64,000 bases of DNA, taken from Dasypus novemcinctus. Taxonomy: Eukaryota > Chordata > Mammalia > Cingulata > Dasypodidae. This document shows positions 48,233-60,740 of this stretch, piece after piece. The position numbers were made by a program, and so were the translations under genes. Below the pieces are notes generated by a model that was not told the origin of the DNA, made no database searches, and saw nothing but the letters and a program-made list of their open reading frames with translations. The first letter of the stretch is position 1. The number at the start of each line of letters is the position of its first letter. The stretch spans positions 30,548,770 to 30,612,769 of the forward strand of contig NC_080682.1 in NCBI RefSeq assembly GCF_030445035.2, in the 5' to 3' direction.

Positions 48233-48324
48233 GACCGATCCCTCGTCTGCTGCCGGACCGACCCCTCATCCCAAGCAGGACCGACCCCTCGTCCAAAGCT
48301 GGACCGACCCCTCATCCGCAGCCA
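48233..48324 (+). repeat. 23-bp tandem repeat in LTR copy A
   Basis: Four units beginning 'gaccga(t/c)ccctc', period about 23 bp, close to the 3' end of the LTR. Confidence 0.8.
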
Positions 48325-48364
48325 GACCCCACCTCTACCGACCGAGCAAGCCACCGCAGCAAAC

Positions 48365-51300
48365 CACTGGACCAAGTATTAAAACTGCAAATCACTCTGA
48401 ATTGCGAGTGAGGAAACACCATTCCCTTCTTATAGTTTCTTTAAACCCATCTCTTCTAGTGAAGTGAAAGCCTTTGAAGTCAGTTAATGACACAGTTGGT
48501 GAAATATGTGTGGTAGATGTAAGAGCTGGTCCTACCATGTACCCGTGTGTGAATGTACTCATGTTTCTCATTATCCTCATTTTGCATTTTTTTTGTAAAA
48601 GGGAAAAAGTAATGATAATAATTTATTTCATTTAAAATAATTACTATTAAATTGTCCCATTTCTAATCTCATATATGATTTCACATCAGTGCAGACACTA
48701 GAGAGTTGAGAAAATAAGAAAACATGGCTTTAAAAAGAAGATAAAGATAAAGAAGATAGATATAAAAAGAAAGATTCCCTGGCTCAGAGAAAATGGGGAA
48801 AATATTTATTTGTTCTTACTCATCCTCTTTACATATGGAATTGAGACCATGAGAAGGAAATACTTCACTCAAGCCCATGCAGCTAAAAAGTAACAGAACT
48901 GAGCTTAGAATCCAAATCTGTTAATGGCAAGTCTAAAGCATTTTTTTTTCTTTTGAAACATGGTTCAGTAATATGATAAGTATCCTTGGCTTACTAAATA
49001 AGAACAGCTGTTAAATAAGCATAAAACTTCCCAGTCAAGCAGGGTGATAGTTGCTATGGGAAAATAAGGTGTAGGTGGAGGGTGTGGGTTGGACATTTTC
49101 ACAAACATAGGTAGGTGGAATAGGATTCAGTAAGAATAGTAGAGAGTTAGCCATGAAACAAGGAAGAAGGATTCACGCCTAGGAAGATGTGCAAAGACTA
49201 TGAGGCAGGATATGTTTTGATGTGTTAACAGGATAAAGAACCCATTGTGACTGGAGCAGAGAGAACAAGGTGAGAAATAGTCAGGAAAGTGACAGTGAGA
49301 GTGAGCCAGAACAGGTAAAGTCTTTCTAGTGAAATTACAAGAATTTCAGCAATGTTGTGATTTTATCTGATTTATGATTTACTTAAATCACATTACTTTA
49401 AGTTAATAATCAGATCTCTATTGTCTTCTTTCATATATTTAGAGGCACTTATCAAAATCATAACTTTTAAAATTCACAAAGTTTCTGAAAATTATTTGAA
49501 TAGCTACACTACAGTAACTTCAGAAGGTCAACAGTTAAATTATCTAAGAGCTCATAAAATTGGAAAGAATTTCACCATGCCTACACAAGATCCACATAGA
49601 AAAAGAAATGGAAAACTCTTGCTGGGAAAATTTTGCTAAATTCTGTTCAGCAAACTTTTGTTGTAATGAAAAAGGTCAGTGAGATGACATTCAGAATTAG
49701 ATTTTTCTTGTGCCAAATATTATGTTTTCTTTTCTCCTTGAAAATTATAATCAGAATACATAATGAGAAGTTGGATATTCAAATAGCAAAAGTGTTTGTA
49801 TTTGAGTGTATGATGGATCAGATATGAACCTGTCATGATAGGCTGGCCACAACACCAATCTTTAATATTTCAAGTCTTTGATTCACAGATTCATGAAACA
49901 ATTGAGGAATTACATTGGATTATAGTAGGCACATAGAGGATAGAGTTAAATGTTTCTTTTTTGGGGAATAAAGAATACTTAGGGCTAGTTACAAACATTT
50001 GGGACCAGATATAATTTTTAAAGTAATTAAAATACCAACAGATTGTAAAAAAGAATGTTAAAGAAGACAAAACAGCAATACTGGGTGACCCATCCACCCT
50101 AAAATAAAAAAGAATAGCTCAGGACTGTTAGGAAATAATGTCTGAAAAAATAATAAAAACCTGAGGTGGTGTTGATCTGAGTCAAGGCATTCATTTCTTC
50201 AACTGCTGCTTTCCTAACTTCATATCCTTAAATCTTCTCTTTGCTTATTTAAAGAAGACTGTATAGTATCACATGAACTGATTTCCATGACTGTGCATTA
50301 TCTTCCCACAAATTTTATCTAAAACTTCCTGATTTAATAAGAGTTTAGTTTTAATTTAGGTTATCTCATGCTTATTTGAAGCAACACTTCCTTCTCCCCT
50401 TCTTACAAACTTTTACTAACATTTCTCACCTACTTGCTCTTTTCCTCACAGCCAAGAACATCTCTTCTTTGTCTTTAGCTTCCATGAAGAAACTAACGTA
50501 CTTAATTTAAGTAGTAATTAACCCATTTTCTGTTTTATACTTGCATGAGATCATTGGAACTGCCACTCAAAGATGATATTAATTGTATAATTAGTGTTTT
50601 AACATTAAGATAATATTATTTGTTATACTGCAATAACCTTAAAGTTTTATTTAGATTATATAAATTTATTACAGTTTTGAACATTTAAATTTACTAATTT
50701 TGAAATAGACTTATCTGATTAAACTATGATGATAAATACATTGAATAAATGAATTCCACAGAATCTAGTTGTAAACATAAGTTTCACCTTTTTCAAACCA
50801 AAATTTTACTTTTTTCTCAGTTTTAAACCTTCACTGACAAGCTATTTCATCTCTAGGAGAAAATTATTTTTAAATCCATAATTCATTTGATATAATACAT
50901 ACAGTTTCATGTAATTATTGTATAATTTATATCATTATCTAGATGTATGTTATCCATCCACATCAATTGTTAAGATGCTGAGGACATTTTTCCTCTGGAT
51001 CTACCACAGATCTGAGCAGAATTTTGGCATAAATGATAAGTGACTTGATAGAGTTATTTAATTATTGATGGATTAGTGATTAGTCAGAATTAAGAGAATA
51101 TCTCAAAACAGAACAGATTAAATATATGCATTAAGAATATGTAAAAATATTACACTATCACTGGCAATCAAAGAAATGCATACCATGATACTAATTCTAT
51201 TGACAAAGCAAAGTAGACACTGTAACAACTTTTTTTCTTATAAGGAATCTCTGCCTTCTCCTATATTTTTAGAAACAATGTAAATTAATGATCCTATATG

Positions 51301-51385
51301 TACATAAAAAGGGACATGAACTAATCACTATACCATAATATATAACCATGAAAAACTGGAATATTATAGAAGGAGCTAACAGTTA
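48365..51385. other. Intergenic, AT-rich
   Basis: 3 kb without recognisable gene or repeat. The open frames at 49421-49639 and 49633-49827 have no domain and ordinary AT-rich composition. Confidence 0.45.
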
Positions 51386-51850
51386 GACCTCGTGGTGGTT
51401 TAAAATTGTATGTACCCCAGAAAAACATGTGCTTAAATTTTATCCATTTCTGTGGGTGTGAAGCAAATGTAAGTAGAACTATTTGATGAGGTGATTTCAG
51501 TTAAGGCATGGTTCACCTCAGTCAGGATAGGTCTTAATCCTATTACCTGAGTCCTTTGTCAACTGTAACATTCAGACAGAGGGAGGAAGCCACAGGGAGC
51601 AAGTAGCTGAACATTGAAAGAACCCAGGGGAAAATGTAGAGACTTGGAGAAGAGACAAGTAGATGGCACCATTGCCTTGCTTGATCTCAGGCATCCACCT
51701 ACAGACACCAGTTTTTGGAAAGAAATCAGTGTCTTAAATACATCATGTTTTGGATTTTCTTTTAGCCTCATAACTGTGAGCAAATAAATTCTCATTGTTT
51801 AACTCGACCCATTTCATGGAATTTGATTGAGCATCCCAGGAAACTGAAAC
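51386..51850 (+). repeat. LTR-like dispersed repeat (MaLR/ERVL-like), copy 2
   Basis: Related to 3362-3780: 'atttctgtgggtgtgaagc', 'atgtaagtagaact', 'ggtcttaatcctattacctg', 'gagcaaataaattctcattg' and 'cgacccatttcatgga'. The AATAAA near the 3' end gives plus orientation. Confidence 0.6.
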
Positions 51851-52769
51851 AACTCTAGAGTTTTAAATGAAATGAAAACATTTATATAGAAATACATGTA
51901 TAAAAGCAAAAATAGAGTAGAACAAGGAATATATATATATATAGAAAAACTAAAATATATTTTAAAATACTGTTTAAACAGAAACAAATATTAGAAGAAA
52001 ACAAAACTTCTGGAAGATAGTGGTAAGAGAAAATTATGTGAGAAAAAATTACTCAGATTATGAACAGAGTACAATACACTTGGCATGAGATATGGATAAT
52101 TGCACATTCATAATAATTTCTCTTAATAATGCCAGCCTCTATGATTTATTCAATCATCTCTTGTGACCTGACTAACAACAAAGGTAAAATTATGGCTATC
52201 GTGAGCCAAAAGTTAAAGAAATATTTTCTTCTTATACCTTAACCCAACTAAATTCTTTGAAGAGATCAATATTAATGAATGCAAATTATTGCCCAAATAA
52301 AGAAATATTTTTCTGGAGAATTTCCAAATTCAATATTTTTGAATAATATAAAAATGCTGTTTTACAATTATTGAATTGAAAAAATCTATGCACACATACA
52401 CTGTATATATATGAATACATTTAATAAAGTATTCTTTGGAATTTCTTGTTTTAGATAAATTAAACATTTTAAGCAATTATAGCGACTTATTCAAAGTCAT
52501 ACAGCAAATTTAGCTCTTCTCAGTCCTTGTGAGAGAGCAGAACCAACTATATGTGTTTGTGTTTGTTTTTTTTTTTTTTAATATCTGGATACCACAAAGG
52601 AAGACTGTGTAAAACAGTGTCATTAGCATTTTCAAAAAGAAAATAATGCTTCTTTGTGGTTATAACACATGGAAAACTTTAGGAACCACTGAATTACTGT
52701 ATTCATAGAATTAGAATATGAGTGGTAAGGAAGATTCCAAGCCTTCTGCTCTTGCTAAATCACAACATT
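51851..52769. other. Intergenic upstream of the OR pseudogene
   Basis: AT-rich, with an (AT)n run near 51931. Nothing recognised. Confidence 0.45.
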
Positions 52770-52786
52770 CTCAATTTTCTTTGCAG
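52770..52786 (+). promoter_or_regulatory. Splice acceptor before the OR pseudogene
   Basis: The pyrimidine-rich 'tctcaattttctttgcag' ends with AG at 52785-52786, 43 bases upstream of the ATG. A well-formed acceptor for a spliced 5' leader, retained although the coding exon is dead. Confidence 0.55.
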
Positions 52787-52829
52787 GTAAACCATTACCA
52801 GCTGTGTCCACTCTACATATACCTTAACT

Positions 52830-53739
52830 ATGTACCTGAATATAAGTGTGAAGAAATTCATTCTCCTTGGTTTAACAAATGATGTTCTAAAGGAGAAAAT
52901 AGTGTTTGTGGTCTTCCTCTTGCTCTACCTTGCAATTCTCTCTGCAAACTTACTTACTGTGATGATTATCAGATACAGTCAGCTATTTGGGAGCCCCATG
53001 TAGTTCTTCCTTTGCTACTTATCTGATGCTGATGCATGTTTCTCCACCAGCACAGCTCCTAGGTTGATTGTAGATGCTGTATCCGGGAAGAAAATAATTG
53101 CCTATAATGAATGCATGATCCAGATATGTACATTTCACTTGTTTGGATGCATGGAGGTTTTTGTACTGATCCTTATGTCATCTGATCATCATGTGGCCAT
53201 TTGTAAGCCACTGCAGTACACGGTCATCATGAGCCAACACACCTGTGGTACACTAGTGAAACTCACCTGGGTGGGATCTTTAATCCATTCTTCAGCACAT
53301 GAAGCCTTGGCTTTGAAATTACCCTTCTGTGGCCCTAATGTTATTGATCACTTCTGTGAAATACAACCATTGTTGAAACTTGCCTGCATGGGCACCTTTG
53401 TCATAAATCTACTCACAGTCTTTAATAGCGGGGCCATTTGTACAGTGAGTTTCATAATCCTCATCATCTCCTATATTTTAATCTTACATTCCCTGAGTCA
53501 CCATGTGCAGAAGGAAGAAAGCTCTCTCTACCTGCACCTCCCTCATAATTGTAGTCATCTTATTCTTTGTTCCTTGTATATTCACATATGCTCACCCTCC
53601 AACCGTATATCCAATGGACAAGATTTTGGCTGTGTTTTCCTTTATTGGGACAACTTTGCTCAACCCTTTGATTTACACTCTGAGAAATGCAGAAATTAAA
53701 TATGCCATGAGAAAGTTATGGTGCAGAAAGCTGACTTGA
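52830..53739 (+). pseudogene. Olfactory receptor pseudogene, class II, OR4-type
   Basis: The remnant of a single-exon odorant receptor. From ATG 52830 one frame covers TM1-TM5, with an in-frame TAG at 53001-53003 replacing the Tyr of PMYFFL in TM2. The frame runs on through KIIAYNECM, an altered TM3 end (SSDHHVAIC in place of MAYDRYVAIC), CGPNVIDHFCE (one residue short) and TM5 (ISYILIL). A frameshift near 53500-53515 moves the rest (KALSTCTS..., [12 protein letters not shown] in TM7) to the next frame, ending at the TGA before 53740. The stop, the frameshift and the lost DRY motif each argue against function. It resembles the OR4 type of the intact gene at 12831 but is not a recent copy of it. 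About 39 kb separates the two. Confidence 0.93.
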
Positions 53740-54090
53740 GGGAACATAGTGAAAGACACCAATTGAAAAATCATGTTTTAATAAAATGTATTGATATAAA
53801 AAGAAAAAAATGTATTCATCCTGATGAAGACAATATAATCCTTTCTCAAGTAGGATTGTTGGAGAAGTAGGTAAAATGAACATAGGACACGTACACCCAT
53901 TACAAATTTAAGACAAAGACACATAGATAACAGTACATAAAATCAGTAAGATTTGTTGGGACCAAATCAATCCTTAATTCTTTTCTCTGAATTGCAGGTT
54001 ATGAGATTGAAGCTGTTGCTTCTGGAATTTTACCTCTCTCTTTGTACATTATTTGAGTTTGGGTTTCAGTTCTCCATGTCTCAGATCTAA

Positions 54091-54431
54091 ATCTAATAAT
54101 TTGCTTTTTAAAATTTTTTGCCTTTGTTTTCTTAATGTTACATTAAAAAAATATGAAGTCCCCATATACCCCCCACCCCCCTCACCCCACTCCTTCCCCT
54201 ATAACAACAACCTCCTCCATCATCATGAAACATTCATTGCATTTGGTGAATACATCTCTGAGCACCACTGCACCTCATGGTCAATGGTCCACTCCATAGC
54301 CCACACTGTACCACAGTCCACCCAGTGGGCCATGGGAAGACATACAATGTCCGGTAACTGTCCCTGCAGCACCACCCAGGGCAACTCCAACCCCCAAAAA
54401 TGCCCCCACATCATATCTAATAATTTGCTTT
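54091..54431 (-). mobile_element. Truncated L1 3' end with 17-bp target duplication
   Basis: Insert 54108-54414. 'atctaataatttgcttt' flanks it at 54091-54107 and 54415-54431. On the plus strand 'tgttacattaaaaaaatatg', the C-rich tract, 'tcatcatgaaacattcattg', 'gcatttggtgaatacatctc' and 'acaatgtccggtaactgtcc' are antisense to the L1 3' UTR (compare 24570-24830). The 75-aa frame on it is an artefact. Confidence 0.9.
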
Positions 54432-56019
54432 GGATTAATGACTGATCCATTGTGTTGACAAATCATTTCTGACACTACTGAATCTGGATCATATCTTTTG
54501 GCTCAAGGTCAGACCAAAGTCACTCCAGGAAACTTATGATCCCAAAGCACCATAAATATCAGGTAATTTGAAACTTGGTTCCTTTTAGTGACACCTGTAA
54601 TGTGGCCTTCCATCCTCTTCTTGAGAACCTGTAGGAAGAAAATATAACTTTATTTCAAATGAGGGCAATCCGAATTATAATAGATATATTCACTGAATTA
54701 AGTCATAATCTTTGTCAATAAATTTAGTATATTTATGTCCAAAATATTATTATCCATGAGTATATTCATATATAATATTAAGTTTTATAGCCTTTTTTAA
54801 TTTGTGAAGGGACACTAAACAAAAATATTAGTTTGTGAATCAGTGGCAATTTTGTAACACTGAAATATATCACAAAACTCAACACTTCACAAATGAGATA
54901 ACATAAGAAACTAACAACAGAAAAAGAGCTTTGCCATACAATATAAGATACCATTATAATCTGTCCAGATAAGGATGTTAAGGGAAGTAAACACAGGACA
55001 GCAGATAGCAAGGAAGCAAAATTTCTCACTATATATCTTAATGTAGGGATATGGTTCATTGATTATTACATTCAATTCTCAGACCAGTCTGCTTGGCAAG
55101 TACACCTTAGTGTTAAGAGGGATGTGTGAGTTATGGCTACTTGATGCCACAACCAATAATGCCTGGTCAAATTCTATTGTTATCTTGGAAACTTCATATG
55201 TTAATTTTTTTTTAGAGAGACAGTCTTCCTTGAAGAGGCCATTATTGTCCAATGACCAGGTTATGTTATAATTAAATTGATACATATGAATATTACAGAG
55301 ACATAGCAAAGGTAATTTTCAGTTTGACACATCAATGTTAGCAAGAATTTTCTCAAAGGAAACTACTGTGAAACACTATGGTTCATCCCACAGTCATTTG
55401 TCATCCATGTAATTGAAATGCTTTCCTCACTTACCAAGCTCATGTCTACTTACTTAAACTCCCAACATAGCCTAGTGGTGGTTGGTTTCACATTAGTAGC
55501 TATCATTTATGACAATGGAATTAAGTGGTTATATCTGATGTCAGTTAGACATCAGATGATTCACAGTGTACCTAGTTGTAATATTTATCAAATATAAAAA
55601 CTAATTAAGAATTCTTATTAAAAACCAACATGTTAGGATCTGTGGATTATTCTTCTGATTTTCAGCCCTCAATCATGACAACCACCACAAATACTTAATG
55701 AGTGTCTGCTATGATGCCATTACTCTACAAAAGACTTGGACATATTTCTGTATAAAATAGACAAAGATACCTGCTTTGCTGGATTTTATATTTTAATGAG
55801 GAAAGGACAGAAAAAGGAAGTATATATGTAAACTAATAGGTATGTTAGAAGGTGATAAATTTTACCAAAATGAAAGTAAAGTAAAATAAGGAAATCGGGA
55901 ATGCTATGAGGATGATTTGATAAATAAGGTGATTTGGGAGGCCTCCCTGTAGGGAGAATTAGAGCAGTGTCTAACATTATTATTGTTGATACAAAAATAT
56001 ATCATTAGTAGAAGATATG
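54432..56019. other. Intergenic, AT-rich
   Basis: Nothing recognised. Confidence 0.45.
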
Positions 56020-56119
56020 GAAAACGTTCAGGAAGGAATTTCATTTAGTATGTTCAGGAAGGAATTATTATAATAAATATACTAAATATACTAAATGAAA
56101 TTCCTTCCTGAACGTTTTC
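56020..56119. repeat. Perfect 32-bp inverted repeat
   Basis: Left arm 56020-56051 and right arm 56088-56119 are exact reverse complements across a 36-nt loop. The arms start 'gaaaacgttcaggaaggaat'. The loop itself repeats 'gttcaggaaggaatt' from the left arm and 'tactaaat' from the right arm. Downstream, 'tttcattactaa' is repeated in tandem. Confidence 0.9.
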
Positions 56120-57027
56120 ATTACTAATTTCATTACTAATTTCATTAGTATATAATAATGGAAATCCAAGTATTCTCTGAGGAATATAGTATTACTATGT
56201 AAAGAGAATAATGGTGTCATGTGTTTTTTTATCTATTAATATTATTTGTAGAATAATAGTAGGCTTCTATAAAAGAAAGACTCAAATGATCCAGTTGTTA
56301 ATATATAGGAAGCTTATTTCTTCTGATATAACAAACTCTTTTATATGGTCCAGAAATTGCATTTCTTCCTTTTCAATCATAGATACATTCAAGTTCCTTT
56401 CTAGCTTTTCCTTGTGCTCCCTAATGGTTTCATATTCAACATGTGATACACATGTTGGTATTATTGGCACCACTTGGGAGTTTGTTAGAAAATGTTAACA
56501 CCAGGCTACCATGTGTATACCACTATTTTTTAACATATTCCTTAAGGTCCTGTTGTCTACAGTTGTGACACTGCTAGCCTGGTTTCAGTTGGAAAGAAGA
56601 AGAAATCAATTTGGAGGAGTACACATTCAACATTTTAGATTTTAGCCTGGAGAATACACATAGCCCTCTGCCTAAAGCCACTTGATAAGTACCTAACTGC
56701 CAAAGGGGACTGGGGAATTTTCAATAAAACACGGTCTGTGGATGTTCCTGGTGTTAGTTGCCTTTGTCAGAGGCTGCTAGAATTCTCACAGCAAGTGTGT
56801 TTCCAATATTTTATTCCTTTGAAGATATGGTTTTGCATTGGCCAAGAAATCTCAGAACATGGAGTTTAAAGGCCATTAGCCATGTAATTCTCTGTTATAC
56901 TGCCAAGAAGAGGTGTGCATTACTATGGATAGCTAGCCGATTTTGGTACAGGCACCTAGAATCAGGAGTACAAGTAGAAGCACTTTTTATTCAAAATTTG
57001 ATTCAATTTGACAAATATGTATTGAGT
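56120..57027. other. Intergenic
   Basis: Non-coding. A short frame at 56758-57051 has no recognisable domain. Confidence 0.4.
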
Positions 57028-57465
57028 CCTCATTATGTTTCTTTTTTTTAAAAGATATTTTTATTTATTTCTCTCCCTTACCCCCCCCAGTGGTCTGTTC
57101 TCTGTGTCCACGTGCTGCGTGTTCTTCTTTGTCTGCTTCTGTTTTTGTCAGCGGCATGGGAATCTGTGTCTCTTTTTGTTGCATCATCTTCTTGTGTCAG
57201 CTCTCTGTGTGTGAGGCACCATTCCTGGGCAGACTAACTTTCTTTTGCTCTGGGCGACTCTCCTTATGGGGTGCACTCCTTGCACATGGGGCTCCCCTAC
57301 ATGGGGGGCACCCCTGCACGGCACGGCACTCCTTGCACGCATCAGCACTGTGCATGGGCCAGCTCCACATGGGTCAAGAAGGCCTGGGGCTTGAATCGTG
57401 GACCTCCCATGTGGTAGATGGACACCCTATCCATTGAGTCAAGTCTGCTTCCCCTCATTATGTTT
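57028..57465 (-). mobile_element. DAS-SINE, full length, with target duplication
   Basis: SINE at 57041-57452. 'cctcattatgttt' flanks it at 57028-57040 and 57453-57465. On the minus strand the head reads GGGGAAGCAGACTTGACTCAA with a B-box-like element about 55 bases on, and the tail is A-rich (plus 'ttttttttaaaagat'). The body matches the copy at 45468 in reverse orientation. The 115-aa plus-strand frame across it is not a gene. Confidence 0.92.
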
Positions 57466-57785
57466 TAAGTGTCATTCTAGGTAGCCTAGAAATAATGAAA
57501 TCCTTGCTCTGTTCTCCCCTTCGAATGTATTATTCTATTTCAAAATTCTCAGAGGATTACCCATGGTTACTGTGAGATTATAGAATTTGTAGAAATTGAA
57601 TAAATGTTTATAAAAAGAGATTGCTTGCTTTTGTTTGTTTTTTTAAAATGAGAATTGTCTTAAGTTTTTCTTTTAAATTCCCTATAGCTCTGAACAGCTC
57701 CATTTTCATTATAAATGACATAAAGCATGAAGGATGTATCAGATGTTGGAGACCAATAAGCCCATGCCTAAATTTTAATTACAGT
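57466..57785. other. Intergenic
   Basis: Nothing recognised. Confidence 0.4.
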
Positions 57786-58040
57786 TCTGCAGGATATATA
57801 TATATATATATACACACACTGAATGTACTGGGGGAGAGTGTAAACCACAATGTAAACTATAATCCATGTGATTCAGTAGTGCTCTAAAAGGTATTCACCA
57901 AATGCAATGAACGTGCCACTATTATGAGGGAATTTTTTGATGTGGGAGGAGGGGGTTAGGGGATGTGGTATGTGGGAACATCATATTTTTTATGTAACAT
58001 TTTTTGTGACATATATATCTTTTTAAAAAAAACAATTTAA
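57786..58040 (+). mobile_element. Truncated L1 3' end
   Basis: 'gtaaaccacaatgtaaacta', 'ggtattcaccaaatgcaatg', 'gaacgtgccactattatgag', 'gtgggaggagggggttaggg' and 'tatgtaacattttttgtgac' are L1 3' UTR-like in sense orientation and end in an A-rich tail. More diverged from the full-length L1 than the 46653 copy. A dinucleotide run (57798-57818) abuts it. Confidence 0.65.
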
Positions 58041-59038
58041 TAAAATATAGCTCTCTCTCTATATATATATGTACACACACAAACACACTAGTTTTTTTTT
58101 CTGAGAAATATTTATTTTTCTCCAACACTCGAGTCTATTCTCTATCTTTTTGTTCCTATTCGTATTTGGTTGCTGTGGGGATTTTCATGTCACTGATGGG
58201 TGGACCTTAGCAGGAGATTGTTGTGGCTCACGAAGTTCTGGTTTCTGATCCTGAAAAGTCCCTGACTGCTCTCTACCCAACTCACCCTCCTGGCTTGGCA
58301 CAAAGTGTGCAAAATTGAATAATCTTAACTTATCTTGCTAACTTTAAGCTATTTGTATGATTTGATTAAGTGAGCAGAAAGATGTTAAAGCAGAAATGAG
58401 AGAATGATATAATTCAGGTTTACATCATTTGATTAAACATGTGTGCACATGAGTGTGTGAGTCTGTGTGTTTGTAGTTGAACTGTAGAATGTCAGTAGAA
58501 AGCAAGTTTCTCAACTGGAAATGTGAAAATATCAGGGAATGAGTCTGTCTGAGAGTATTTATTAATTATATCTGCATTAGTAGAAGTTGCAGGAGGAAAA
58601 GTGGAAAGTAAAATGATAGTTCAGGGAAAGAGTTTTGAAACCAAATAAATACCTAAACTATTGAATTTTGAAACTCAAGTGACCAACTTATTATATTTAT
58701 AAAAACAAAGTGAAAGAGGAAAGAATGAATGAGAAGAGGAAATCACTGAATTTGGTCTACTCATAAACACCTGTGAGGATGCACTTGAAGAATTCCAAAT
58801 TTTGTGTTTTGTGATACTGGCATTGATGAAATTTGTGAATTTCTTATATGTCTGAGTTAATATTTCTCACAAAGAAAACTCATGTAAGTATCTCACACAA
58901 AGCCCTATTTTTCTTCCACTAAAATTTTGGGACATTTTATTTAAAATTCAATGAGTACTGAATATTGTGTGAAATGATTGCTTATTATAACATCAAGAGA
59001 GAAATAAATGAACTAAATGAGACCAAAAATGAAGTATT
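58041..59038. other. Intergenic
   Basis: Contains a short TG-rich stretch (58440-58475). Nothing else recognised. Confidence 0.4.
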
Positions 59039-59616
59039 TGTATTAGTCAGTCAAAGGGGTGCATGCAAAATACCAGAAATTTGTTGGCTTTTATAAAGGA
59101 GATTTATTTGGGGTAGGAACTTACAGTTACCAGGCCATAAGTCGTAAGTTACTTACCTCACCAAAGTCTTTTGTCATGTGTTAGAGTAAGATGGCTGCCA
59201 ACATCTGCCAGGGTTCAGACTTCCTGGGTTCCTCTCTTCCCAGGGCTTGCTTCTTTCTAGGCTCAGGGTTCCACTCTCCCTAGGGCTTGCTTCTCTTTGG
59301 GCTCAGGGTACTTCTCTTCCTGGGGCTTGCTTCTCTTTCCTCACAATCAAACTCCTCTGCTTGCTTACTTCCTGGAGTTTCAGCTCAAGACTCCAGCATC
59401 AAAACTCCAGCATCAAAACTCCACCTCTGTCCTGTGCCATGTCTTTTATCTGTGAGTCCCCACTCACCAAGGGGAGGGGGGGCCTCAACACCCACTGATG
59501 TGGCCCAATTAAAGCTCTAATTGTAATTTAATCATGCCCAGGTACAAACCAGTCTACAAACATAATCCAATATCTATTTTTGGAATTATTGAACCATATC
59601 AAACTGCTACAATACA
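59039..59616 (-). repeat. LTR-type dispersed repeat, second copy
   Basis: 578 bp. Plus-strand termini TGTATT...AATACA are inverted repeats. Minus-strand AATAAA lies at 59105-59110 ('atttatttgg' on plus). Shares its start and many internal blocks with 33-1105 and so gives the uninterrupted form of that element. Short GC-richer internal direct repeats ('cttgcttctctt', 'gggcttgcttct') occur at 59240-59335. Frames at 59247-59520 are repeat-derived. Confidence 0.65.
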
Positions 59617-60179
59617 ATCAAAACAAATGAATACAAAAATTAGAATTAAAACAAATTAATACAGACAAGAAGTACATTTGGTCAAATCCCAAAGGACATC
59701 AATTTAGAGAATATTTTTTTTAAATTATGAAAATTTGTTTTCAACAGGGATAATAAAAGTTTTGTAGTAACCAATAGGCATTTTTTCAAAACAAAGTAAG
59801 CTTTCTTTCCACATTAGCATGAAAAATTAAAAAAATACGACTAAAATTTTAAAAAATGAATACTGTGGATTAACACCTAATTTTAAAAATTAATCTGCTT
59901 GAATACAGAAAAACAAAGTGATAAATCTGCATTGATGTCTGGATAAGGAAGGGTATGTTAAGTAAAAATGCAGTTATGTACAAATAAGAAAAATATCATA
60001 AATTCAACACAGTCATAGGTCACCATTGAAAATAGCTGCCATAATTTTGACTGTCAGCTAAGTTTGACTCCCAACTATTTCTATAAATAACATTTAGAAA
60101 AATATACTACCAATAACATTATTTTTAAAAATTGGGTAAAAGTAAAGAAAAATATATTTTTTTGGAAAAAAAATGAGAC
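59617..60179. other. Intergenic, AT-rich
   Basis: Nothing recognised. Confidence 0.4.
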
Positions 60180-60517
60180 ATTAATGCGGCGGCTTGCTCG
60201 GTCGGTAGAGGTGGGGTCTGGCTGCGGACGAGGGGTCGGTCCAGCTCTGGACGAGGGGTCGGTCCCGCTTGGGACGGGGGGTCGGTCCCACCTGGGATGA
60301 GGGATCGGTCCGGCAGCAGACGAGGGATCGGTCTCACAAGGGGTTGCGCGGTTCGGCTGATGGGGTCGCCCGGCGAAGCCGGCGACGAAGGGGTCGCCCG
60401 GCGAAGCAGGCGACGAACTGGGGACAAGGGAGGCCAGGCCCTTGTCGGGGGCTCTCAGGACTGGAGGGCGCACGGCAGAAGAACTACCGCGGAGACAAGG
60501 TAAACACGCAAGTCCAC

Positions 60518-60593
60518 TTTACTGAGGGAGAGGCAACAGTTTTATAGGGGCTGGGGAAGGCTGATTGGTCGAACCACGCCCTGTTCTGATTGG
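60518..60593 (-). promoter_or_regulatory. LTR promoter, copy B
   Basis: Reverse-strand CCAAT at 60589-60593 and 60564-60568, TATAAAA at 60540-60546. The AATAAA position is AGTAAA (60518-60523), a one-base change from copy A that should weaken 3' end formation. Confidence 0.75.
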
Positions 60594-60740
60594 TTGCCGG
60601 CGAAAGGTCAGTGGGCGGTACTGGATGGGGGAGGGGTGGTGGTTAGGGATTGGCTGTTGCTGTTGCTGGGGGAAGGGGCAGGGTTTAGGGATTGGTGGCT
60701 GCTGTTGCTGGGGTGGAGGGCAGACTTGAGTTTCCCGCCC

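Larger units (their letters stand above)
47515..48358 (+). repeat. Solo LTR of a CpG-rich ERV family, copy A
   Basis: 844 bp, bounded by inverted termini TGCGGT...ACCGCA and a 6-bp duplication 'gcaaac' (47509-47514 and 48359-48364). It is closely related to 60185-61097 in the other orientation. It contains two CCAAT boxes, a TATA box and AATAAA in promoter-like order, plus 23-bp tandem repeats near the 3' end. GC- and CpG-rich in an AT-rich neighbourhood, so probably young. No internal retroviral region adjoins, so it is a recombination-derived solo LTR. Open frames of up to 200 aa on both strands have no domain and are by-products of base composition. Confidence 0.9.

Noticed and set aside
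47396-48467. Frames of up to 201 aa on both strands in the GC-rich block
   Set aside because: They lie across a solo LTR, overlap one another and are low-complexity translations. The same frames recur in the inverted LTR at 60185-61097.
57090-57437. 115-aa cysteine-rich frame with a possible signal peptide
   Set aside because: It lies entirely within a DAS-SINE flanked by target duplications.
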